Origin: Litorivita sp040371945
GTDB taxonomy: Bacteria > Pseudomonadota > Alphaproteobacteria > Rhodobacterales > Rhodobacteraceae
Length of the DNA: 64,000 nucleotides
Direction: 5' to 3'
Assembly: GCF_040371945.1 (NCBI RefSeq)
Contig: NZ_BAABWS010000002.1
Coordinates: 186,001 to 250,000, forward strand
A program made the translations under genes and the position numbers. Of the stretch, positions 23,446 through 32,604 are shown in pieces; positions within the stretch are counted from its first letter, which is position 1; each line of letters begins with the position of its first letter. The notes beneath the pieces are model-generated. The model had not been told where the DNA came from, searched no databases, and saw only the letters and a list, made by a program, of their open reading frames with translations.

Positions 23446-25095
23446 ATGTCTGCCAAGGACGTCAAATTCAGCACCGACGCACGCAACCGCATGCTCAAAG
23501 GTGTCAACATTCTCGCCGATGCGGTCAAAGTGACCCTCGGTCCCAAAGGCCGCAACGTGGTTTTGGACAAATCCTTCGGTTCGCCCCGCATCACCAAAGA
23601 CGGTGTTTCGGTCGCCAAAGAGATCGAGCTTGAAGACAAGTTCGAAAACATGGGCGCGCAGATGGTCAAAGAAGTGGCTTCGCGCACCAATGACGAGGCC
23701 GGTGACGGCACCACAACGGCCACCGTTCTGGCCCAAGCCATCGTCAAAGAGGGCATGAAGTCGGTCGCCGCGGGCATGAACCCGATGGACCTCAAGCGCG
23801 GTATCGATCTGGCGACCTCGAAAGTCGTCGAAGCGATCAAAGCCGCCGCACGTCCCGTGAACGACAGCGACGAAGTCGCCCAAGTCGGCACGATCTCGGC
23901 CAACGGCGAAGCCTCCATCGGTCGCCAGATCGCCGATGCGATGCAAAAAGTCGGCAACGAAGGCGTGATCACCGTCGAAGAGAACAAAGGCCTCGAAACC
24001 GAGACCACCGTTGTCGAAGGCATGCAATTCGACCGCGGCTACCTGTCGCCCTATTTTGTCACCAACCCTGACAAAATGATCGCAGACCTCGAAGACTGCA
24101 TGGTCCTGCTGCACGAGAAAAAACTCTCGTCGCTGCAGCCGATGGTTCCGCTGCTCGAGCAAGTCATCCAGTCGCAAAAACCGCTTCTCATCATCGCAGA
24201 AGACGTCGAAGGCGAAGCATTGGCGACCCTCGTGGTCAACAAGCTGCGCGGCGGTTTGAAAATCGCAGCCGTCAAAGCACCTGGTTTCGGCGATCGCCGC
24301 AAAGCCATGCTGCAAGACATCGCGATCCTCACCGGCGGTCAGGTGATCTCGGAAGATCTCGGCATGAAGCTGGAGTCCGTGACCATGGACATGCTGGGTT
24401 CGGCCAAGAAAATCACCATCACCAAAGACGAAACCACCATCGTTGACGGCGCTGGCGAGAAGGCAGAGATCGAAGCACGCGTGGCCCAGATCAACACCCA
24501 GATCGGCGAAACCACATCCGATTACGACCGCGAAAAACTGCAAGAGCGTCTGGCGAAACTCGCTGGCGGTGTTGCCGTGATCAAAGTCGGCGGCATGACC
24601 GAAGTCGAAGTAAAAGAGCGCAAGGACCGCGTTGACGACGCATTGAACGCAACCCGCGCAGCCGTGCAAGAAGGCGTGATCGTCGGCGGCGGTGTGGCCT
24701 TGGTTCAAGCGGGCAAATCGCTCGAAGGTCTGACCGGCGAGAACTCCGATCAAAACGCAGGTATCGCCATCGTGCGCAAAGCGCTCGAAGCGCCGCTGCG
24801 CCAGATCGCGGAAAACGCCGGTGTTGACGGTGCGGTTGTTGCGGGCAAAGTCCGCGAGAGCACCGACCTGACCTTCGGCTTTAACGCGCAAACCGAAGAA
24901 TATGGCGACATGTTCAAATTCGGCGTGATCGATCCGGCCAAAGTGACCCGCACCGCACTTGAAGACGCGGCGTCGATCGCTGGCCTCTTGATCACCACCG
25001 AAGCCATGGTTGCCGATCTGCCCGCCAAAGAAGGCGCAGCAGCTGGCGGCATGCCCGATATGGGCGGCATGGGCGGCATGGGCGGCATGATGTAA
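23446..25095 (+). CDS. groEL: Chaperonin GroEL
   Basis: A 549-residue chaperonin subunit that forms double seven-membered rings and folds proteins with ATP. The typical phrases are all present: AKDVKFSTDARNRML at the start, TLGPKGRNVVLDKSFG, the ATP-site GDGTTTATVLA, and the flexible glycine-methionine tail GGMGGMGGMM. Codon use is strongly biased to the GTC, CTG, AAA and GAA forms expected of highly expressed genes. AAGGAGAG precedes the ATG. Confidence 0.99.
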   Translation: MSAKDVKFSTDARNRMLKGVNILADAVKVTLGPKGRNVVLDKSFGSPRITKDGVSVAKEIELEDKFENMGAQMVKEVASRTNDEAGDGTTTATVLAQAIVKEGMKSVAAGMNPMDLKRGIDLATSKVVEAIKAAARPVNDSDEVAQVGTISANGEASIGRQIADAMQKVGNEGVITVEENKGLETETTVVEGMQFDRGYLSPYFVTNPDKMIADLEDCMVLLHEKKLSSLQPMVPLLEQVIQSQKPLLIIAEDVEGEALATLVVNKLRGGLKIAAVKAPGFGDRRKAMLQDIAILTGGQVISEDLGMKLESVTMDMLGSAKKITITKDETTIVDGAGEKAEIEARVAQINTQIGETTSDYDREKLQERLAKLAGGVAVIKVGGMTEVEVKERKDRVDDALNATRAAVQEGVIVGGGVALVQAGKSLEGLTGENSDQNAGIAIVRKALEAPLRQIAENAGVDGAVVAGKVRESTDLTFGFNAQTEEYGDMFKFGVIDPAKVTRTALEDAASIAGLLITTEAMVADLPAKEGAAAGGMPDMGGMGGMGGMM

Positions 25096-25122
25096 GCCAC
25101 TGCCTAACAGGCATGATGATTG

Positions 25123-25156
25123 CGAAGGGCGGCTCCTTGAGGGGGCCGCCCTTTTG
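25123..25156 (+). terminator. groESL terminator
   Basis: AAGGGCGGC (25125-25133) pairs with GCCGCCCTT (25145-25153), extended by weaker inner pairs, and is followed by TTGC. It lies 30 bases after the groEL stop. Confidence 0.85.
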
Positions 25157-25318
25157 CATGGGATCTATGCGGATCCCTGCCGACGGGGGACGGAAATTGA
25201 ATGATAATTGGGCAATGGGCGGCGCCATCGGGCCGGTGTTCCACCCCAAGCTGAGTAACCCATTGTCACGGATCACCCATTGGCGGTAAGTTGTCTGGAT
25301 CGGAGCGGGAGTGATTTT

Positions 25319-25825
25319 ATGGGTGTGCAAACTATCAATCGGATCGATCTGCGTCCTGTTGAGGCCGAGGATCACCTTGGCGTTTCCATTTTGCTTACCA
25401 CCGTTTTTGACAGCCCCGAACCCGCCCGTATGTTGGTCAAGCTGCGCGAACACCAAGAGGTCGCGATGGAGGTCGTCGGGAAACATGAGGGCCGCATCTA
25501 CGGTTATCTGGCGATGACGCGCCATCCGCGTCCGGCAAATTGGTGGGGGCTGACCTTGGTTGCGATCTCGCCTGCCTATCAAAGCGCGGGGCTGGGCAGC
25601 CGCTTAATCCGCCACGGGCTTGACCTTGCCCGCCGCGCGGGCGCCCCTGCGGTGACGGTCCAAGGCGCGCCAGAGTATTACAAACGCTTTGGCTTCTCGA
25701 TCGATGCCGCGCGCAACCTGCGCATCAGCCACGGCGCGGATATGACCATGGTCTATCCCCTTGATCGCGGCACCTCCGGATATGACGGCACGCTGACCTT
25801 CCCCTCCGGCTACGCCCATTTTTGA
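25319..25825 (+). CDS. GNAT family N-acetyltransferase
   Basis: A 168-residue acetyltransferase of the YhbS-like GNAT group. The acetyl-CoA-binding stretch is LVAISPAYQSAGLGSRLIRHGLDLAR, with the Q/RxxGxG/A loop as QSAGLG. VQGAPEYYKRFGF follows, the usual end of the domain. The ATG at 25319 has GGAGTG upstream; the frame is open further but lacks a better site. The acetyl acceptor is unknown. It stands alone between groEL and phnM. Confidence 0.85.
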   Translation: MGVQTINRIDLRPVEAEDHLGVSILLTTVFDSPEPARMLVKLREHQEVAMEVVGKHEGRIYGYLAMTRHPRPANWWGLTLVAISPAYQSAGLGSRLIRHGLDLARRAGAPAVTVQGAPEYYKRFGFSIDAARNLRISHGADMTMVYPLDRGTSGYDGTLTFPSGYAHF

Positions 25826-25957
25826 CACGCCCGCCCGCCCCGCGCCGCGCTGCATTTGTCCAAAAGGGCTTTGCCGCGGCCTGAGAATGGCATAGGACGA
25901 CCCCGAAAATATATGGCGCCGCGAGGCTGCGGCGCGACGGGCACGGGCGGGGACGAT

Positions 25958-27088
25958 ATGCGGTTGCAACTCAATGGCGCGATGATCTTGCAAGACGGGC
26001 AAATGCAGCGCGCGGATATCGGCGTCGAGGCGGGTGTTTTTGCGCAAACCGGCGGCAAAGCGGTCGATCTGCGCGGCTATCACATCCTTCCTGGTATGAT
26101 CGACATCCACGGCGACGGCTTCGAGCGCCACATCGCCCCGCGCCGCGGCGCGATGCGCGATATGTCTGTGGGCGTTCTGTCGACCGAGGCGGAATTGGCG
26201 GCCAACGGGTTCACCACCGCCGTTCTGGCGCAGTTCTATTCATGGGAAGGGGGGATGCGCGGGCCCGAAGCGGCCGAGCGGTTTTGCACCGCGCTCGCCG
26301 CCACGCGCAGCTCTTGCGACACCGACCTGCGGCTCCAGCTGCGTTTCGAGATGAACCTTCTCGACCACTACGCCGCCTTTGAGGCTTTTGCCGATGCGGT
26401 GGGCTGTGATTATGTGGTGTTCAACGACCACCTGCCGCACGACAAGCTCGCCGCCGGAAAACGTCCGCCGCGCCTTGTCGGCACCGCGCTCAAATCGGGG
26501 CGCAATCCCGAGGTGCATTTGCAGATGATGCAAGAGCTGCACGCGCGCCGCGCCGAGGTCCCCGCCGCCGTCGAGGCGCTTGCCGCGCGGCTCGGCGCCA
26601 AAGGATACCGCCTTGGCAGCCATGACGAACGCACCGCCGAGGGCCGCGCCAGATGGCGCGACATGGGGGTGCGCATTGCCGAATTTCCCGAAACCTTCGA
26701 GGCCGCCGAGGCCGCGCGGGCAGGGGGCGATGGCATCATCTTGGGCGCGCCCAACGTCATGCGCGGCGGCTCGCATTCGGGCAATGTCAGCGCGCTCGAT
26801 TTGATCCGCGCGGGTCTATGCGATGCGCTGGCCTCCGATTACCACTACCCCGCCGCGCGGGTCGCGGCGCTGCAACTGGCCGAAGAGATCGGGATCGCGC
26901 GGGCGTGGGATCTCGTCTCGGCAGGGCCTGCGCGGCTCTTGGGGCTGACGGATCGCGGGGCGATTGCCGAGGGGCTGCGCGCCGATTTCGTGGTGCTTGA
27001 CCCGCGCAGCGGACGGCTTGGCGCCACCTTCGCGGGCGGGCGCGCCACCTATATGAGCGGCGAGGTGGCGGCGCGGTTTATCGCTTGA
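25958..27088 (+). CDS. phnM: Alpha-D-ribose 1-methylphosphonate 5-triphosphate diphosphatase (PhnM)
   Basis: A 376-residue amidohydrolase-fold metal enzyme that, in the C-P lyase pathway, releases pyrophosphate from the methylphosphonate ribose triphosphate. The metal motif DIHGDGFERH (about 48-57), LGSHDERT, GAPNVMRGGSHSGNVSA and LASDYHYPAAR are the PhnM hallmarks. The ATG at 25958 has GGGGA upstream; the frame is open for 34 codons before that. No other phn gene is in the window, so it is an orphan copy: either the pathway is encoded elsewhere or this enzyme acts on another triphosphate. Confidence 0.88.
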   Translation: MRLQLNGAMILQDGQMQRADIGVEAGVFAQTGGKAVDLRGYHILPGMIDIHGDGFERHIAPRRGAMRDMSVGVLSTEAELAANGFTTAVLAQFYSWEGGMRGPEAAERFCTALAATRSSCDTDLRLQLRFEMNLLDHYAAFEAFADAVGCDYVVFNDHLPHDKLAAGKRPPRLVGTALKSGRNPEVHLQMMQELHARRAEVPAAVEALAARLGAKGYRLGSHDERTAEGRARWRDMGVRIAEFPETFEAAEAARAGGDGIILGAPNVMRGGSHSGNVSALDLIRAGLCDALASDYHYPAARVAALQLAEEIGIARAWDLVSAGPARLLGLTDRGAIAEGLRADFVVLDPRSGRLGATFAGGRATYMSGEVAARFIA

Positions 27089-27098
27089 TCACGGGGGC

Positions 27099-28181
27099 TT
27101 AGCCCTTTTTGATGCGATTGACGTGGCCCATCTTGCGGCCCGCTTTGACATCGGCCTTGCCATAAAGATGCAAGGCGGCATTGCTTTCGCGGGCAATCGC
27201 CTCGACACGGTCCATATCGTCGCCGATCAGGTTTTCCATCACCACATCGCTGTGGCGCACCCCGTCGCCCAAAGGCCATCCGGCCACGGCGCGGATGTGC
27301 TGTTCGAATTGGTCAACGGCGCATCCGTTTTGCGTCCAATGGCCCGAATTATGCACGCGCGGGGCAATCTCGTTGACGATCAACCCGCCGCGCGTGACGA
27401 AAAGCTCGACCCCCATCACCCCGACATAGTCCAGCGCATTGAGGATATTAGCGGTCAGCAAAACCGCATCCATCCGTTGCGAGGCGGTCAGCGTCGCGGG
27501 CACGGTTGTAGAATGCAAAATGCCGCCACGGTGCACATTCTCGCCCGGATCGAAACAGGCCACATCGCCGTCCGCGCTGCGCGCGCCGATGACCGAGACC
27601 TCATGAGTGAAATCGACAAAGCCTTCGAGAACCGAAGGCGCATCGGCCATATCGACCCATGCCTGTGCCGCATCCTCGGGCGATTTGATCCGCGCTTGCC
27701 CCTTGCCGTCATATCCGAAACGGCGGGTTTTGAGGATCGCGGGCGTGCCGATCTTGGCAATCGCCGCATCCAGATCGGCGGCGCTTTCGACATTGGCATA
27801 GGGCGCCACCGTCAGGCCCAGAGAAGTCAGAAAATCCTTTTCCGTGATCCGGTCTTGGGAAATGCGCAGCGCCTCGCGGTTGGGGCGGATCGGGCGCAGG
27901 TTTTCCAAAATATCGAGCGCGGATGTGGGGATGTTTTCAAACTCATAGGTGATCACATCGACGCTTCGGGCAAAGCGTTCGAGCGCCTGAACATCATCAT
28001 ATGCGGCGTGCATATGAAAATTCGCCACGTGGCTGGCAGGGCAATCGCCCGCAGGCTCATAGACGCAGGTTTTGAACCCCAATCGCGCCGCCGCGACCGA
28101 CAGCATCCGGCCCAGTTGCCCGCCGCCCAAAATGCCGATCACGGCGCCGGTTTTCAAAGGTGCATCGAGGGTCGGAGCCAT
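27099..28181 (-). CDS. purK: 5-(Carboxyamino)imidazole ribonucleotide synthase
   Basis: A 360-residue ATP-grasp enzyme of purine synthesis that carboxylates aminoimidazole ribonucleotide to N5-CAIR. The N-terminal domain holds IGILGGGQLGRMLSVAA. The ATP-grasp core has TRRFGYDGKGQ and FTHEVSVIGARS. NEIAPRVHNSGHWT closes the active site. It lies 19 bases downstream of purE on the minus strand, in one operon; its product is the PurE substrate. Confidence 0.97.
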   Translation of the reverse strand: MAPTLDAPLKTGAVIGILGGGQLGRMLSVAAARLGFKTCVYEPAGDCPASHVANFHMHAAYDDVQALERFARSVDVITYEFENIPTSALDILENLRPIRPNREALRISQDRITEKDFLTSLGLTVAPYANVESAADLDAAIAKIGTPAILKTRRFGYDGKGQARIKSPEDAAQAWVDMADAPSVLEGFVDFTHEVSVIGARSADGDVACFDPGENVHRGGILHSTTVPATLTASQRMDAVLLTANILNALDYVGVMGVELFVTRGGLIVNEIAPRVHNSGHWTQNGCAVDQFEQHIRAVAGWPLGDGVRHSDVVMENLIGDDMDRVEAIARESNAALHLYGKADVKAGRKMGHVNRIKKG

Positions 28182-28200
28182 ATACGTGGGCCTTTATGTC

Positions 28201-28689
28201 TTATTGATCAACAGGTTCGTCGGGGATCGAGGCCGAAAGCGCGGCGCGCCATGCATCCAGCCGCTCGGCCAAAGCCGGATCGGAAATGGCCAAAATACCG
28301 GCCGCCATAAGGCCCGCATTGGCCGCGCCCGCCGCCCCGATGGCCATAGTCGCCACGGGAAAGCCCTTGGGCATTTGCACGATGGAATAGAGGCTGTCGA
28401 CCCCCGAAAGCGCCCGCGTTTGCACCGGCACGCCAATCACCGGCACGCGGGTTTTCGACGCCATCATGCCAGGCAGATGCGCCGCGCCGCCCGCGCCCGC
28501 GATGATCACCCTAAGACCGCGCCCTGCGGCCTCTTTGCCATAGCTCCAAAGCCGGTCGGGGGTGCGATGCGCCGAGACGATTTTTTTCTCATAGGCGATG
28601 CCCAATTCGTCCAAAATATCGGCGGCCTCTTTCATCGTGGGCCAATCGGATTGGCTGCCCATGATAATGCCGACGTGAAGCTCTGCCAT
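28201..28689 (-). CDS. purE: N5-carboxyaminoimidazole ribonucleotide mutase
   Basis: A 162-residue class I PurE that moves the carboxyl of N5-CAIR to C4, giving CAIR. MGSQSDWPTM near the start binds the substrate phosphate and carries the conserved serine and aspartate; SAHRTPDRLWSYGKEA brings the catalytic histidine, and AGAGGAAHLPGM follows. The start MAELHVGI at 28689 has AAAGGA upstream. It is the first gene of purEK. Confidence 0.97.
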   Translation of the reverse strand: MAELHVGIIMGSQSDWPTMKEAADILDELGIAYEKKIVSAHRTPDRLWSYGKEAAGRGLRVIIAGAGGAAHLPGMMASKTRVPVIGVPVQTRALSGVDSLYSIVQMPKGFPVATMAIGAAGAANAGLMAAGILAISDPALAERLDAWRAALSASIPDEPVDQ

Positions 28690-28787
28690 GATCGCATCCT
28701 TTGCGGGTGGGGGCGGGTTTTGCAAGCGCGCACTATAGCCGCGCGCGGGCTGGGCGCAACATCGGCGAGGGCCGAAAACGGCGCGGT

Positions 28788-29018
28788 TCAGGCAATGATA
28801 TCGGGGGTCAGGCGGTCTTCGATCTGCGCGATCAGGTCTTTGAGCCGCAATTTGCGTTTTTTGAGCCGCTGCATGGTCAACGCATCCGCCGTGCCGCGTT
28901 CGGTCAGGGCATGGATCGCCTCGTCCAGATCGCGGTGCTCGCGTTTGAACACCTCCAGCTCCACCCGCAAAACCTCGTCGGTTTTCATCGAAATGTCGCT
29001 TTGCGCGTTCATCGGCAT
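28788..29018 (-). CDS. YdcH family protein (DUF465)
   Basis: A 76-residue protein, mostly charged alpha helix, likely a short antiparallel coiled coil. DHRDLDEAI-like spacing and the end LKKRKLRLKDLIAQIEDRL match DUF465/YdcH. No function is established for the family. The ATG at 29018 has GGAA nearby; starts two or ten codons later are possible. It is divergent from the small heat shock gene. Confidence 0.8.
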   Translation of the reverse strand: MPMNAQSDISMKTDEVLRVELEVFKREHRDLDEAIHALTERGTADALTMQRLKKRKLRLKDLIAQIEDRLTPDIIA

Positions 29019-29213
29019 GATTCCATATTGTGCTAGAGGCTATAACATACTGAAAATCCCGCCTTTAGCCAAGCTTTTGCCGACAGCCGCGCGCGGATCA
29101 AGGCGCGCAAACCCCTTGCACAGGCCGAAATCGCTTCCCATATTGAGCCTGTAGCGGTTGCCGATGATCGGGGCCGCGCACAATGGACTGTCGCTTGGCT
29201 TGAGGACGTGTCG

Positions 29214-29630
29214 ATGACGAAACTGACTTTGGGATCTCACCCCTATCTTTTGGGGTTCGAGCAATTGGAACGGCTGCTGGAGCGCAATGCCAAGATCGGC
29301 AATGAGGGCTACCCGCCGTTCAACATCGAACAAACATCGCAAAATTCCTACCGCATCACATTGGCGGTGGCAGGATTTGCCGAACGCGATCTGTCGATCA
29401 CCGTCGAGGACCGGCAATTGGTGATCCGCGGGCGTCAAAGCGAGGAGGGCGAGGACCGCGTGTTTTTGCACCGCGGGATCGCCGCGCGTCAATTCCAGCG
29501 CAGCTTTGTTCTCGCCGACGGGGTCGAAGTGGGCGAGGCGATCATGGAAAACGGTTTGCTGCATGTGGACCTGAGCCGCGCCGAGCCGGAAACCATGGTG
29601 CAGGTGATCAACATCCGCAAAGGCGACTAA
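29214..29630 (+). CDS. Hsp20 family small heat shock protein
   Basis: A 138-residue ATP-independent holdase. The alpha-crystallin domain covers about 35-125: PPFNIEQTSQNSYRITLAVAG, then DLSITVEDRQLVIRG, and the end MENGLLHVDLSR with the conserved GxLxxxL strand. The ending VQVINI resembles the I-x-I tail that drives oligomer assembly. The ATG at 29214 has GAGGA with a 7-base gap; a GTG two codons earlier is possible. The sequence is close to IbpA/HspH types. It is followed by DUF1150, its usual neighbour. Confidence 0.93.
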   Translation: MTKLTLGSHPYLLGFEQLERLLERNAKIGNEGYPPFNIEQTSQNSYRITLAVAGFAERDLSITVEDRQLVIRGRQSEEGEDRVFLHRGIAARQFQRSFVLADGVEVGEAIMENGLLHVDLSRAEPETMVQVINIRKGD

Positions 29631-29669
29631 CGCCCAAGCGGCCCATTTGAACGCGAAAGGAGCGGTGCG

Positions 29670-29909
29670 ATGGATGCGAATTTTGATTTTGACAAGCTGA
29701 TGCAGGGCGGCTCGCAGGCCGAGATCGTCTATGTGCGCGCGGTGAAAACCGCCGATCTTCCGGATGATGTGCGCGAAAAGGCCGAAGGGCTGGAGCAGCT
29801 ATATTCCGTCCATAAGGTCAGCGGCGAACGTCTGGCCTTGGTCGCGGATCGCAAGCTGGCCTTTGTGCTGGCGCGCCAACACGATCTTGCGCCGGTGATG
29901 GTGCACTAA
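29670..29909 (+). CDS. DUF1150 family protein
   Basis: A 79-residue conserved protein of unknown function. The family pattern is complete: EIVYVRAV near residue 19, DLPDDVREKAEGLEQLYSVH, RLALVADRKLAFVLARQHDLAPV. AAAGGAG precedes the ATG. DUF1150 commonly follows small heat shock genes in alphaproteobacteria, as here with a 39-base gap, so a stress-related or chaperone-partner role is plausible but unproven. Confidence 0.9.
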   Translation: MDANFDFDKLMQGGSQAEIVYVRAVKTADLPDDVREKAEGLEQLYSVHKVSGERLALVADRKLAFVLARQHDLAPVMVH

Positions 29910-30026
29910 CGATATATGCGGGCCGCGCGGGCAAAGCTTCGCGCGGCCTGCGGGTATATTTTCGACGGAACGCGCGGCGCCCTGCGTTTAGGTCTCAAGA
30001 ATGGACCCGAACGAAAGGATGCCGCC

Positions 30027-30524
30027 ATGGCCGCAGATACACCTCAAACCGCTGTCCGCTATTCGCGCGTGCAAATCGCTCTGCATTGGGGGATCGCCGC
30101 GCTTTTTGCGTTTAACTACATCGTCTCCGATGGCATGGGACGCGCGCTGCGCAATTTTTCGCAGACTGGCATTAACGACAGCCTCACGGCACAGCTGCAT
30201 ATCATCGGCGGGGTCTCCTTGCTGGGCTTAATGGTGCTGCGGCTTGTGTTTCGCGCGCTGCATGGTGCGCCGCCCCATGCCCGCAGCGGCCACCCCTTGA
30301 TGGATAAAGCTGCGATCTGGGGGCACCGCGCGCTCTATGCGCTGTTGTTTTTGCTCCCCGCGGCGGGGCTTGCCGCATGGTTTGGCGGCATCAAGGCAGC
30401 GGGCGAGGCCCATGAGGTCTTGGTCAACCTCACGGTGCTTTTGATCGCCGGCCATATCGCAGCGGCGCTCTATCACCAGTTTATCGTCAAAGATCACCTG
30501 CTGGACCGGATGCGGCCGCAATAG
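30027..30524 (+). CDS. Cytochrome b561
   Basis: A 165-residue inner-membrane diheme b-type cytochrome of the YodB/CybB kind, moving electrons between quinone and periplasmic or soluble partners. Four hydrophobic helices are visible. Likely heme-ligating histidines are H20 (ALHWG), H58 (QLHIIGG), one near H100 (WGHRALY) and H143 (AGHIAAALYH). AAAGGA precedes the ATG at 30027; an upstream extension is open but lacks a helix. It may be cotranscribed with the Hsp20-DUF1150 pair. Confidence 0.9.
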   Translation: MAADTPQTAVRYSRVQIALHWGIAALFAFNYIVSDGMGRALRNFSQTGINDSLTAQLHIIGGVSLLGLMVLRLVFRALHGAPPHARSGHPLMDKAAIWGHRALYALLFLLPAAGLAAWFGGIKAAGEAHEVLVNLTVLLIAGHIAAALYHQFIVKDHLLDRMRPQ

Positions 30525-30552
30525 CGCGCCGCGCTTCGCGGCCCAAAGACGA

Positions 30553-30587
30553 AAAACGCCCCCTGCATCACATGCAAGGGGCGTTTT
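30553..30587. terminator. Bidirectional terminator between cytochrome b561 and sat-cysC
   Basis: A 15-bp stem with one mismatch (30553-30567 with 30573-30587) encloses TCACA; A-rich on the left and T-rich on the right. The inner part TGCATCACATGCA resembles that of the terminator at 5134-5160. Confidence 0.9.
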
Positions 30588-30611
30588 GATCTGTCTGGCG
30601 CGGGTTGCGGA

Positions 30612-32318
30612 TTATCCCGCGATCAGGCCCATTTGCTCCAGCTTGAGCAGAACCTGATGGGCGCAGTTGTCCACATCGACATTCTCGGTCTCGACGCGCA
30701 ACTCGGGGTTGGCGGGCACGTCATAGGGATCGGAAATACCGGTGAATTCCTTGATCTTGCCTTCACGCGCCAGCTTGTAGAGACCCTTGCGGTCGCGCTT
30801 TTCGCATTCCTCGATCGTGGTGGCGACATGCACTTCGATGAAGGCACCGAATTGCTCGATGTCCTCGCGCACGGCGCGGCGGGTGGTGGCATAGGGCGCG
30901 ATGGGCGCGCAGATGGCGATGCCGCCGTTCTTGGTGATTTCCGACGCGACATAGCCGATGCGGCGGATGTTCAGATCGCGGTGCTCTTTGGAGAATCCCA
31001 GTTCCGACGACAGGTTCTTACGCACGATGTCGCCATCCAAAAGCGTTACGGGACGGCCGCCCATTTCCATCAGTTTCACCATCAAAGCATTGGCGATCGT
31101 GGATTTTCCCGAACCGGAGAAGCCGGTGAAGAAGACGGTAAAACCTTGCTTGGAGCGCGGCGGTTTGGTGCGGCGCAATTCCTTGACCACTTCGGGGAAG
31201 GAGAACCATTCAGGGATTTCCAGACCTTCGGCCAGACGGCGGCGCAATTCGGTGCCCGAGATGTTGAGGACTTTCGTGCCTTCTTCGATCTCGTCGGCAG
31301 GTTCGTATTGTGCGCGGTCTTCGACCCAAACCATATGTTTGAAGTCGACCATTTCGATGCCCATTTCCTCTTGGTGCGCGCGGAACAATTCCTGCGCATC
31401 ATAGGGGCCGTAGAAATCTTCGCCTGCCGAGTTGGAGCCGGGTCCGGCATGGTCACGGCCAACGATGAAATGGGTGCAGCCATAGTTGGCGCGGATCAAT
31501 CCGTGCCATACCGCCTCGCGCGGGCCTGCCATACGCATGGCCAGCGGCAAGAGCGACATCGTGGTGGTCGAGGCCGGATATTTATCCAAAACCGCCTCAT
31601 AGCAACGCACGCGGGTGAAGTGATCCACATCGCCCGGTTTGGTCATGCCGACAACGGGGTGGATGAGCAGGTTGGCTTGGGCTTCCTTCGCGGCGCGGAA
31701 GGTCAATTCTTGGTGCGCGCGGTGCAACGGGTTGCGGGTCTGGAAGGCCACAACGCGGCGCCAGCCCAGTTTGCGGAAATAGGCGCGCAACTCGTTGGGC
31801 GTGTCGCGGCGGGCGCGAAAATCGTAATGCACGGGCTGCTGGATGCCAGTGACAGGGCCGCCGAGGTAGACCTTGCCCGCGTGGTTGTGCAGGTAGTTCA
31901 CCGCCGGATGTGCATCGTCATCTGCGCCAAACACTTTTTCGGCCTCAACCGCTTTGTTCGGCACCCAATTGTCGGTGACGGTCATGGTTGCGAGGATCAC
32001 GCCCTCTTGGTCGCGCAGCGCAATATCTTGCCCCGCTTCGAGCGATCCGGCGAAGTCCTCGCTCACATCCAAAGTGATCGGCATCGGCCACAGGCTGCCA
32101 TCGGCGAGGCGCATGTTCTCGACGACGCCGTCGTAATCCTCTTGGGTCAAAAAGCCCTTGAGCGGGTTGAAGCCGCCATTCATCAGCAGTTCGAGGTCGC
32201 AAATCTGACGCGGGGTCAGATCCCAGCTGACCAGATCGGCCGCTTCGACTTTCAGCTTCTGAGCGCTCTCATAAGAAACGTAAAGCTCGGGAATGGGGTT
32301 CAATGGGGCGTTTTGCAT
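30612..32318 (-). CDS. cysC: Bifunctional sulfate adenylyltransferase / adenylylsulfate kinase
   Basis: A 568-residue fusion that makes APS from sulfate and ATP, then PAPS, the first steps of assimilatory sulfate activation. The N-terminal ATP sulfurylase (about 1-385) is the monomeric type, with QTRNPLHRAHQEL and GRDHAGPGSNS. The C-terminal APS kinase (about 390-568) has the P-loop GFSGSGKST (399-407), DGDIVRKNLSSELGFS and ISDPYDVP. Both active sites look intact, unlike fungal ATP sulfurylases whose kinase-like domain is only regulatory. No strong ribosome-binding site precedes the ATG at 32318. The sat-cysC order is the common alphaproteobacterial one. Confidence 0.96.
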   Translation of the reverse strand: MQNAPLNPIPELYVSYESAQKLKVEAADLVSWDLTPRQICDLELLMNGGFNPLKGFLTQEDYDGVVENMRLADGSLWPMPITLDVSEDFAGSLEAGQDIALRDQEGVILATMTVTDNWVPNKAVEAEKVFGADDDAHPAVNYLHNHAGKVYLGGPVTGIQQPVHYDFRARRDTPNELRAYFRKLGWRRVVAFQTRNPLHRAHQELTFRAAKEAQANLLIHPVVGMTKPGDVDHFTRVRCYEAVLDKYPASTTTMSLLPLAMRMAGPREAVWHGLIRANYGCTHFIVGRDHAGPGSNSAGEDFYGPYDAQELFRAHQEEMGIEMVDFKHMVWVEDRAQYEPADEIEEGTKVLNISGTELRRRLAEGLEIPEWFSFPEVVKELRRTKPPRSKQGFTVFFTGFSGSGKSTIANALMVKLMEMGGRPVTLLDGDIVRKNLSSELGFSKEHRDLNIRRIGYVASEITKNGGIAICAPIAPYATTRRAVREDIEQFGAFIEVHVATTIEECEKRDRKGLYKLAREGKIKEFTGISDPYDVPANPELRVETENVDVDNCAHQVLLKLEQMGLIAG

Positions 32319-32552
32319 TTAAAGACTCGCGTGACAAAGCTTCGGAAAAGCAGCGGGCGGGCCACGCTGCGGATAGGGGCCGCTTTGCAGGGTTTTGATG
32401 CAAATTTCAAGCGGCATGGCGCAATGGGGCAATATTAGGTGCGAAAATGCCGCGCTGCGGCGTTAGCGGTGGAGGTTTTCCTAGATAATCGCTCCGCAAT
32501 GGAATGATTGTCGCCAAACCGCGCATATAAAGAGATTCGCTCACCGCAAACG

Positions 32553-32582
32553 CAAACGCGGCGCCCATGGGCACCGCGTTTG
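32553..32582 (-). terminator. Probable terminator of the tail-collar gene
   Basis: Arms CAAACGCGGCGCCC and GGGCACCGCGTTTG pair with one mismatch, 23 bases after the stop on the minus strand. There is no long T tract. Confidence 0.5.
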
Positions 32583-32604
32583 GAATTCTGTCTTGAGCGC
32601 TTGC

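Noticed and set aside
30612..32318. Inactive kinase domain in sat-cysC
   Set aside because: P-loop GFSGSGKST and the downstream DGDIVR and DPYDVP segments are intact, so both activities are likely.
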